NCBI GenBank assembly: GCA_910584525.1
Contig: CAJUAT010000022.1
Coordinates: 1-38,691, forward strand
Direction: 5' to 3'
Origin: an uncultured Muribaculaceae bacterium
GTDB taxonomy: Bacteria; Bacteroidota; Bacteroidia; Bacteroidales; Muribaculaceae
DNA: 38,691 nt
The position numbers and the translations under genes are program-made. The notes under the pieces were generated by a model, which was not told the origin of the DNA, searched no databases, and saw only the letters and a program-made list of their open reading frames with translations. The stretch's first letter is position 1. Every line of letters begins with the position of its first letter. Shown piece by piece: positions 33,103 to 38,691 of this stretch.

Positions 33103-33900
33103 TCAAAGTTGAATGGCATCTGTATCGCCGAAGAGGGCTATGTATTGGCCTCTGTCGCCGTTGGCGTATAAATTGAATTGCGTGGCGTCATGTTGGCGGA
33201 GCCGCTGTTCGGAGGGGTCGCCGAGCCCGCAGTGCATGGGTATGAATGTGCCCACATCGAAGCGGTGCACGAACTCACGAGCCCCTTCGTAATACCCCCT
33301 CCCTATGCGGGAATCGACGGGGAAGAAGGCCACATCTATGCGTCTGCCCTCAAGCCATGCGCCGATATCGTCGAGAATGGCTGTGAATGCCCTGCGCGCC
33401 TGAGCCACTTCCTGTGCTGTCGACTCGTCAAGCCAGAGCCATGCGTTGTTGTCGCCGGCATGGTATATGAGGCGTCCATCGGTCTCTGCCATGAAGCTGA
33501 CGCCCGTGTCGGTGGAGCCGAAGGCATGCACGCTTATGTTGCCGTCGCTCCAGGAATCACCGTCCGAGAAGCCTATAACCTTGTCGGCATCCACCTTGGG
33601 CCCGTTGTAGACGGAAGAGGGGCTTGTGATGTGTCGGCAACGTCTCATGGTCTCGCGGCTCAGCAGATAGCGCACATGCGGAAATCGGTCAGCGAACTCG
33701 AAAATTCTGCGGTTGAAATGGTCCTTGTGGCTGTGGCTCACGAACACGTACAACGGCTTTGATGCATCCATGTCGTCCAGCCAGCCGGGCAACTCTTCCC
33801 GGTTGTCGGAACCGCCCCGTTCCTGCCAGTAATCGAACACCATCCCGCAGCCCGGCTGGCGGACCGTGAAACAATCATGAAGGATATGACGTATTATCAT
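33103..33900 (-). CDS. MBL-fold metallo-hydrolase
   Basis: A 265-residue protein of the metallo-beta-lactamase superfamily. The metal motif SHSHKDHF (HxHxDH) is clear; further metal ligands are probably in YHAGDNN and FIPMHCG. RIDVAFFPVDSRIG is a strand-and-loop often seen in broad-specificity members. I start at the ATG at 33900; an extended frame to 34446 would run under the opposing DUF4924 gene and has no family support. Substrate unknown; related proteins are often annotated as Zn-dependent hydrolases of UlaG type. Two direct copies of the 16-bp tip flank it: 33077-33092 just beyond its stop and 33912-33927 just before its start. Confidence 0.88.
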   Translation of the reverse strand: MIIRHILHDCFTVRQPGCGMVFDYWQERGGSDNREELPGWLDDMDASKPLYVFVSHSHKDHFNRRIFEFADRFPHVRYLLSRETMRRCRHITSPSSVYNGPKVDADKVIGFSDGDSWSDGNISVHAFGSTDTGVSFMAETDGRLIYHAGDNNAWLWLDESTAQEVAQARRAFTAILDDIGAWLEGRRIDVAFFPVDSRIGRGYYEGAREFVHRFDVGTFIPMHCGLGDPSEQRLRQHDATQFNLYANGDRGQYIALFGDTDAIQL

Positions 33901-33911
33901 AGGGGGTATGT

Positions 33912-33927
33912 TTAAGGAACGCGCTCT
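33912..33927 (+). repeat. Solo 16-bp repeat tip TTAAGGAACGCGCTCT
   Basis: An exact copy of the element tip in the same orientation as 33077-33092, placed 12 bp upstream of the MBL gene start. Neither a second tip nor the internal hairpins are present next to it. Confidence 0.85.
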
Positions 33928-33935
33928 AAAGCGAG

Positions 33936-33967
33936 TTTTATTAATTGCGGCAAAATTAGTAATTTTG
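33936..33967 (+). promoter_or_regulatory. Probable promoter for DUF4924-rfbD-prfC
   Basis: TAATTTTG at 33960-33967 fits the -7 consensus; TTTT at 33936-33939 is a near-match -33 with a 20-nt spacer. A minus-strand TAATTTTG (plus CAAAATTA, 33951-33958) could serve the MBL gene. Confidence 0.6.
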
Positions 33968-34008
33968 CAGATTAAAAGGAAAAATCCGACAAATAAGGAT
34001 AAGAGGAA

Positions 34009-34560
34009 ATGATAACGGCATCGGCAAAGAAGCGGGAGAATATCGCGGAGTATCTGCTGTATATGTGGCAGATAGAGGATCTGATACGTGCCTACGGTCT
34101 TGACATAGACCGCATCGACAGGGAGCTGCTTAGTAAATACGAGGGGCTTGACGCCTCGAAGCGCAAGGAGATGTACGGATGGTACGAGAGCCTTATCGAC
34201 ATGATGCGCCGAGAAGGCGTGGAGAAGAGCGGACATCTGCAGATCAACCGCAACACTCTTGCCGACATCGAGGATCTTCACCGCCGGCTTCTCGCCGACC
34301 CGAAGCATGCCGCCTATGCCAACCAGTATTATGCCACATTGCCGCTGATTGTGGAGCTGAGGGCGAAGGCCGGCGACAACAGGAAAGGTGAGATCGAGAC
34401 CCTTTTCGAAGCCATGTATGGCCTGCTTCTCATGAGGCTGCAGCATAAGGAGGTGTCCGATGACACGCTAAAGGCTACGGCGCAGATATCAAAATTCCTC
34501 GCGCTGCTCGCCTCTTATTATAAAAAGGATTACGAAGATCCGGAGGCGTTGTGGAAATAG
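34009..34560 (+). CDS. DUF4924 family protein
   Basis: A 183-residue, mainly helical cytosolic protein with no signal or membrane segment. The opening KKRENIAEYLLYMWQIEDLIRAYGLD and the central LADIEDLHRRLLADPKHAAYANQYY match the DUF4924 family that I recall in Bacteroidota, where it often sits beside rfbD and prfC as here. The function is unknown. Its stop is 35 bp before the rfbD start, so it is first in that operon. Confidence 0.8.
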   Translation: MITASAKKRENIAEYLLYMWQIEDLIRAYGLDIDRIDRELLSKYEGLDASKRKEMYGWYESLIDMMRREGVEKSGHLQINRNTLADIEDLHRRLLADPKHAAYANQYYATLPLIVELRAKAGDNRKGEIETLFEAMYGLLLMRLQHKEVSDDTLKATAQISKFLALLASYYKKDYEDPEALWK

Positions 34561-34595
34561 ACAATACTGAAAAAGAAAAAAGCACTCAAAAGATA

Positions 34596-35459
34596 ATGAA
34601 GATACTGATAACAGGGAGCAATGGCCAGCTCGGCAATTCATTGCGTCGCGAATTTTCGGGAGATGCGGATATAGAGGCCACATATACCGACTATGATACC
34701 CTCGACATAACCAACCGCGAGGCGGTGGCCCGTTTTCTCGAGGACAACAAGTTTGATGTAGTGGTCAACTGCGCGGCCTATACTGCCGTCGACAGGGCAG
34801 AGTCTGACGACCTTAAGGCAAGCGCCCTCAATACGGGTGCCGTGGGCAATCTCGGAGATGCCGCCAAGCGCTGCAATACCAAGGTGATACACATATCCAC
34901 CGATTATGTATTCTCCGGCCAGGGATTCCGCCCTTACGAGGAGAACGACGAGCCTTATCCGCAGAGCATCTACGGACGCACCAAGCTGGAGGGCGAAGGT
35001 TTACTTACCTCTTTCTGTCAGGATGCCATGATAATCCGCACGGCATGGCTCTATTCGGAATATGGCAACAACTTCGTGAAGACAATGCTCCGGCTGGCCA
35101 AGGACCATGACGAGATCCGGGTGGTATGCGACCAGATAGGAACCCCCACCTATGCCGGCGACCTCGCCAGGGCAATCCACCATATATTGCGGCACGACAG
35201 ATGGGTGCCCGGCATATACCACTATACCGATGAAGGAGTGGCTTCATGGTACGACTTCGCCAAGTCGATTTTCGACATCGCCGGCATAGACATGAAGGTT
35301 ACGCCGATACCCACCCGCGATTATCCCACGCCGGCGAAGCGCCCCTTGTATTCCGTGCTGTCGAAAGGCAAGATAAAGAATGTTTTCGGCATGGATATCC
35401 CTTACTGGCGCAATTCGCTCAAGGAGTGCATAGGCAAACTGCAAAAGGAAAGCAACTGA
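34596..35459 (+). CDS. rfbD: dTDP-4-dehydrorhamnose reductase RfbD
   Basis: Last step of dTDP-L-rhamnose synthesis, using NAD(P)H. The 287-residue SDR-like protein starts MKILITGSNGQLGNSL, with NCAAYTAVDRAESD, STDYVFSG and the catalytic YGRTK (Tyr-x3-Lys), followed by IIRTAWLYSEYGNNFV and RPLYSVLSKGKI. The ATG at 34596 is preferred over an ORF start 15 codons earlier that overlaps the DUF4924 stop. rfbA, rfbB and rfbC are not in the window, so they must be elsewhere. The stop lies 2 bp before prfC, suggesting coupling without an obvious functional link. Confidence 0.95.
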   Translation: MKILITGSNGQLGNSLRREFSGDADIEATYTDYDTLDITNREAVARFLEDNKFDVVVNCAAYTAVDRAESDDLKASALNTGAVGNLGDAAKRCNTKVIHISTDYVFSGQGFRPYEENDEPYPQSIYGRTKLEGEGLLTSFCQDAMIIRTAWLYSEYGNNFVKTMLRLAKDHDEIRVVCDQIGTPTYAGDLARAIHHILRHDRWVPGIYHYTDEGVASWYDFAKSIFDIAGIDMKVTPIPTRDYPTPAKRPLYSVLSKGKIKNVFGMDIPYWRNSLKECIGKLQKESN

Positions 35460-35461
35460 AC

Positions 35462-37045
35462 ATGGCCAACGAACAGACCCGGGAGATAGAACGGCGGCGC
35501 ACCTTCGCCATCATATCGCATCCTGACGCGGGCAAGACCACGCTGACGGAGAAACTGCTCCTTTTCGGCGGCGCCATCCATGTGGCCGGCGCCGTGAAAA
35601 GCAACAAGATAAAGAAGACGGCCACCTCCGACTGGATGGAGATAGAGCGCCAGCGCGGAATATCGGTGGCCACCTCTGTGATGGGCTTCGATTATGGCGA
35701 CTATAAGATAAATATCCTCGACACGCCGGGTCACCAGGACTTCGCCGAGGATACCTTCCGCACGCTCACGGCCGTTGACTCGGTGATTATCGTGGTGGAT
35801 GTGGCCAAGGGCGTGGAGACGCAGACACGCCGCCTGATGGAGGTGTGCCGCATGCGTCGCACTCCCGTGATTATTTTTGTCAACAAGCTTGACCGCGAGG
35901 GCCGCGACCCCTTCGAAATCCTCGATGAACTCGAGAAAGAGCTGCAGATCGGTGTGCGCCCGCTCACATGGCCCATCAACATAGGCGCCCGCTTCAAAGG
36001 CGTATACAATATCTATGGACATAGGCTCGACCTGTTCACTCCGTCGAAGCAGACAGTCACGGAACGTGTGGAGATTTCCGACATAGGCAGCGCGGAGGTC
36101 GACGCCCGCATAGGTGAGGAAGATGCCGCCCGGCTGCGCGACGACCTCGAACTGATAGAAGGCGTATATCCCGACTTCGACGAGCAGGCATACCTGCGCG
36201 GCGAGACGGCTCCCGTATTCTTCGGCTCCGCGCTAAATACCTTCGGCGTCAAGGAGCTCCTCGACACTTTCGTGCGCATAGCCCCTTCGCCACGCCCTGT
36301 CGACGCTGTGGAACGTACCGTAAGTCCCGACGAGGAGGGCTTCACCGGGTTCGTATTCAAGATACACGCCAACATGGACCCGAACCATCGTTCGAGTCTC
36401 GCTTTCGTCAAGGTCTGCTCCGGAAAGTTCGAGCGCAATGTCTATTACAAGCATGTGCGCCAGGGGAAGCAGATGCGTTTCGCTGCGCCCACGGCTTTCA
36501 TGGCCCAAAAGAAAAGCGTGGTCGACGAGGCTTTCCCCGGTGATATCGTGGGTATACCCGACACGGGCAACTTCAAGATCGGCGATACGCTGACCGCCGG
36601 CGAAGACCTGCATTTCAAGGGCCTTCCTTCCTTCAGCCCCGAGATGTTCAAGTATATCGAGAATGCCGACCCGATGAAGGCCAAACAGCTCGAGAAGGGG
36701 ATAACCCAGCTTATGGATGAGGGTGTGGCCCAGATGTTCGTCAATCAGTTCAACGGGCGTAAACTCATAGGCACGGTAGGTCAGCTGCAGTTTGAGGTGA
36801 TACAGTTCCGCCTGCTCCATGAGTATGGCGCGCAATGCCGCTGGGAACCGGTAAGCCTCTACAAGGCCTGCTGGATCGAAAGCGACAACGAACAGGCTCT
36901 CGAGGCGTTCAAGAAAAGGAAACATCACTTCATGGCCAAGGACAAGGAGGGGCGCGACGTTTTCCTCGCCGACTCCAATTATGTGCTCCAGATGGCCCAG
37001 TCGGATTTCCCCGACATAAAGTTCCATTTCACCTCCGAGTTCTGA
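35462..37045 (+). CDS. prfC: Peptide chain release factor 3
   Basis: RF3 is the GTPase that ejects RF1/RF2 after termination. The 527 residues contain SHPDAGKT (P-loop, 19-26), the switch region with ISVATSVMGFDY, DTPGHQDF, NKLDREGRDPF and later domains with GFVFKIHANMDPNHRSSLAFVKVCSGKF and QLQFEVIQFRL. Length is normal. The ATG at 35462 is used; an open frame from 35246 overlaps rfbD and is not family sequence. It ends the DUF4924-rfbD-prfC operon; the next gene has its own promoter. Confidence 0.97.
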   Translation: MANEQTREIERRRTFAIISHPDAGKTTLTEKLLLFGGAIHVAGAVKSNKIKKTATSDWMEIERQRGISVATSVMGFDYGDYKINILDTPGHQDFAEDTFRTLTAVDSVIIVVDVAKGVETQTRRLMEVCRMRRTPVIIFVNKLDREGRDPFEILDELEKELQIGVRPLTWPINIGARFKGVYNIYGHRLDLFTPSKQTVTERVEISDIGSAEVDARIGEEDAARLRDDLELIEGVYPDFDEQAYLRGETAPVFFGSALNTFGVKELLDTFVRIAPSPRPVDAVERTVSPDEEGFTGFVFKIHANMDPNHRSSLAFVKVCSGKFERNVYYKHVRQGKQMRFAAPTAFMAQKKSVVDEAFPGDIVGIPDTGNFKIGDTLTAGEDLHFKGLPSFSPEMFKYIENADPMKAKQLEKGITQLMDEGVAQMFVNQFNGRKLIGTVGQLQFEVIQFRLLHEYGAQCRWEPVSLYKACWIESDNEQALEAFKKRKHHFMAKDKEGRDVFLADSNYVLQMAQSDFPDIKFHFTSEF

Positions 37046-37052
37046 TATAGTT

Positions 37053-37083
37053 TTTGATTAATTCGGGATAATGGTTAATTTTG
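37053..37083 (+). promoter_or_regulatory. Bacteroidota-type promoter immediately before the divIC gene
   Basis: TTTG (37053-37056) and TAATTTTG (37076-37083) are spaced by 19 nt. Transcription should begin near 37088-37091, at or just after the A of the ATG at 37088, so the mRNA may be leaderless or use Met7 (37106). Confidence 0.75.
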
Positions 37084-37087
37084 CGGC

Positions 37088-37393
37088 ATGAAGAAGAGCA
37101 AGAAGATGAATTTCTGGATGCGGCGCAAATCGCATATAGCCCCCCTGCTGCTTGGCGGGGTGGTGATAACATTGCTCTTTTTCAACGAGGATACTTCCTG
37201 GAAAAACAATATGGAGTATCAGCGGCAGATCAAGGTGCTGCAGGAACGCATCAAGGAGTGCAACGATTCGGCGCAATGGTTTCACGACCGCCGTATGGGG
37301 CTGCTGCACGGCAATGAGGAGCTTGAGAAGATAGCCCGCGAAGAATATCATATGCAGAAGCCTACCGAAGATGTATATCTCCTCGACGACTGA
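37088..37393 (+). CDS. Septum formation initiator family protein (FtsB/DivIC)
   Basis: A 101-residue bitopic membrane protein of the divisome. A basic N-terminus is followed by one membrane segment (about 16-32, IAPLLLGGVVITLLFF), then a coiled coil (about 40-80, EYQRQIKVLQERIKEC) and the typical end ELEKIAREEYHMQKPTEDVYL. FtsB partners FtsL and FtsQ, neither of which is in this window. The start may instead be Met7 (MNFWMRRK), since the promoter leaves almost no leader for Met1. The downstream gene begins 29 bp later. Confidence 0.88.
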   Translation: MKKSKKMNFWMRRKSHIAPLLLGGVVITLLFFNEDTSWKNNMEYQRQIKVLQERIKECNDSAQWFHDRRMGLLHGNEELEKIAREEYHMQKPTEDVYLLDD

Positions 37394-37422
37394 TGCCGCA
37401 GACCTCCGGGAATGAATAAAAA

Positions 37423-37902
37423 ATGAAAAAGAGCGATAACGTAAATAGAGATGAAACGGCACGCAGGGCCGGGATACGTCGGGCCTTCGAGGGCACGGCC
37501 ACTTTCGGACTGCTGCTGCTGGCCATAGGGCTGGTGGCGCCGTTCACGAGTATTGACAGTCCGGCGCTGGCGGGCATCTTCAAGTGGGTGTTCGGCGCGG
37601 GAGCCCTGATATATACAGTGGCTCGTATCGTGGGGTGCACGGGCAAGGATGAGTCGCTGCGGATACGTCGCCTGCGCCGTATGGAGGTATGGGCCGGCAT
37701 AGCTTTCTGCGTGGCATCCTTCTTCTGGTTCTACAACGCGGCCCGGATGGAGTACGGCATGTATCTCATGGCGATGCGCGACACGGTGGTGTTCACACTC
37801 GCCGGCGCCGTAATACAGATAATAGCCTCATGGATGATAGCCGCACGCATGAAGAAAGAGCAGTCCGGCCCGAACTCCGGCAATAACCCAGACAGAAAAT
37901 AA
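37423..37902 (+). CDS. Four-helix membrane protein of unknown function
   Basis: A 159-residue protein with four likely membrane segments: about 24-41 (TATFGLLLLAIGLVAPF), 49-71, 88-107 (VWAGIAFCVASFFWFYNAAR) and 121-143. Loops are basic (LRIRRLRRMEVW) and both ends probably face the cytosol. I recognise no family. It is read with the divIC-like gene and coaX; its stop overlaps the coaX start in TAATG. The company suggests a conserved housekeeping role in the envelope, but that is inference. Confidence 0.75.
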   Translation: MKKSDNVNRDETARRAGIRRAFEGTATFGLLLLAIGLVAPFTSIDSPALAGIFKWVFGAGALIYTVARIVGCTGKDESLRIRRLRRMEVWAGIAFCVASFFWFYNAARMEYGMYLMAMRDTVVFTLAGAVIQIIASWMIAARMKKEQSGPNSGNNPDRK

Positions 37903-38691
37903 TGGCATCAGGAGAGAGGGCCGACCGTATACTCACCATAGATATCGGCAATACCATCCGCAAGATATCGGTCATGGAAGGGGAAGAGGTATTGGAGACT
38001 CTTCTCGGTTCGTCGGCGACGCCCGACAATATGGTTTCGCTTGTCGGCCGCTACGGGGTTACCGGCGCGGTGTTCTGCGCAGTAGGCAAGGATGAGGACT
38101 CTCTTGCCGCCCGCGTGCGCGACATGGGGATAACATGTCTCGAGCTTGACGGCGACACGCCGGTGCCCGTGACTGTAGATTATGACAGACACCATCTCGG
38201 TCCCGACAGGCTTGCCGCCGTGTGCGGCGTGGCCCGGGAGGGCGAGGATTTCCTTCTGGCCGACGCCGGTACGGCACTTACCCTCGATATGACCTCCGGC
38301 ATGCGCTATCTCGGCGGCAACATATCGCCGGGAATACGTCTGCGCATAGAGAGCCTGCACAAGTTCACCCACCGACTCCCTCTGGTGGACGTGGAAGGGA
38401 AGACTCCCTTGCTGGGGCATGACACTCATGAGGCAATCCGCAGCGGTGTGCTCCGCGGTATAGCTTATGAAATAGCGGGCACTCTGCAGGCTGTCAGGGA
38501 ATCGCACCGTGACGTCAGGCTCGTGCTGACCGGCGGCAATATGCCTGCCGTGTGCCGCTACCTCACCCTGATGGGCGTGCCGCATACCGTCGACTCTTGC
38601 GCGGTGGCCAGAGGCCTCGTGAGGATTTTCAAATTTAGAGCGCGTTCCTTAAAATTTCGGGGCCGTAGGGGCGGCTCTTTTCGGGCAGGTT
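37902..38691 (+). CDS. coaX: Type III pantothenate kinase CoaX, running into a repeat at the window end
   Basis: CoaX phosphorylates pantothenate, the first step of CoA synthesis. From the ATG at 37902 the frame shows TIDIGNTIRK (phosphate loop), LGPDRLAAVCGVA, LLADAGTALTLDM, YLGGNISPGIRLR and LTGGN, all in family order. The usual protein is about 240-260 residues, and here the family region ends near codon 245 (GLVRIFKF). There is no stop: the frame continues into the repeat copy at 38637 as RARSLKFRGRRGGSFRAG up to the window edge. If that copy matches the one at 32767-33092, 55 codons of repeat would be added. The gene is partial in this window. It overlaps the membrane protein gene by one base, so it is probably co-translated. 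Confidence 0.93.
   Translation, partial: MASGERADRILTIDIGNTIRKISVMEGEEVLETLLGSSATPDNMVSLVGRYGVTGAVFCAVGKDEDSLAARVRDMGITCLELDGDTPVPVTVDYDRHHLGPDRLAAVCGVAREGEDFLLADAGTALTLDMTSGMRYLGGNISPGIRLRIESLHKFTHRLPLVDVEGKTPLLGHDTHEAIRSGVLRGIAYEIAGTLQAVRESHRDVRLVLTGGNMPAVCRYLTLMGVPHTVDSCAVARGLVRIFKFRARSLKFRGRRGGSFRAG
38637..38691 (+). repeat. Repeat-element copy inside the coaX frame, cut by the window end
   Basis: Begins AGAGCGCGTTCCTTAA and continues through CGTAGGGGCGGCTCTTTTCG, matching the minus-strand reading of 33092-33040 with only a few differences. The reading frame is the same as in that copy. Confidence 0.85.

Noticed and set aside
32854..33171. 105-codon plus-strand frame over the 326-bp element
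   Set aside because: It runs across the repeat end and into the MBL gene on the opposite strand, with no family features; the minus-strand frame of the repeat is the one shared with the coaX copy.
33901..34446. N-terminal extension of the MBL gene
   Set aside because: It would overlap the DUF4924 gene on the other strand and the repeat tip, and the family begins at MIIRHILHDC.
35246..35461. N-terminal extension of prfC
   Set aside because: It overlaps rfbD in another frame and is not RF3 sequence; the ATG at 35462 gives the normal N-terminus.

Overview
The window looks like chromosome from a Bacteroidales gut bacterium, most likely of the Muribaculaceae type; the family assignment is inference. 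Support comes from Bacteroidota-type promoters (TTTG, about 20 nt, TAnnTTTG), DUF4270 and DUF4924 genes, a protein with a type IX secretion-like C-terminal domain, many lipoproteins, and the gene orders panC-panD, rplY-pth, thrS-infC-rpmI-rplT and rfbD-prfC. Most of it is compact housekeeping DNA, broken by a few visibly AT-richer accessory genes and by several palindromic repeat families.

Layout: 1-3380 holds an AT-rich lipoprotein gene with a clan CD (caspase/gingipain-like) peptidase signature and GLUG-like repeats, with repeat DNA on both sides. From 9237 down to 3392 runs a minus-strand block: panC, panD, ffh, an ABC-F ATPase of YbiT type, a Dabb protein and a lipoprotein. From 9396 to 12738 a plus-strand block carries a half-length GT5-like protein, a DUF4270 lipoprotein and a CapA-like protein. 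From 16016 down to 12845 lie holB, a sugar nucleotidyltransferase and galE; a 185-bp imperfect palindrome fills the holB-nucleotidyltransferase gap. A secreted protein gene (16590-17642) sits between inverted repeats. It is followed by an AddB-like nuclease gene. Next, on the minus strand, come pth and rplY, an isolated kinase-like gene and a TPR gene. The translation operon thrS-infC-rpmI-rplT ends in a cysteine-rich secreted protein. Then come an NDH-2/META/S4 operon, an ECF sigma factor, a 326-bp inverted-repeat element and an MBL hydrolase gene. The window closes with DUF4924, rfbD and prfC, then ftsB/divIC, a membrane protein and coaX.

Pathways: panC, panD and coaX are three steps toward pantothenate and CoA. 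Ffh, the ABC-F protein, pth, RF3, IF3, ThrRS, L20, L25, L35 and an S4 protein form a strong translation theme. GalE, the nucleotidyltransferase and RfbD make or modify nucleotide sugars. HolB and the AddB-like protein serve replication and recombination.

The most unusual feature is a palindromic repeat family with 16-bp tip TTAAGGAACGCGCTCT, seen five times. One copy reads in frame into the end of coaX, so a core enzyme appears to gain a repeat-encoded tail. Other points of interest are the long palindrome that supplies the holB stop codon, the ABC-F protein with one matched degenerate ATP site, and the secreted protein with cysteines every seven and then every three residues.
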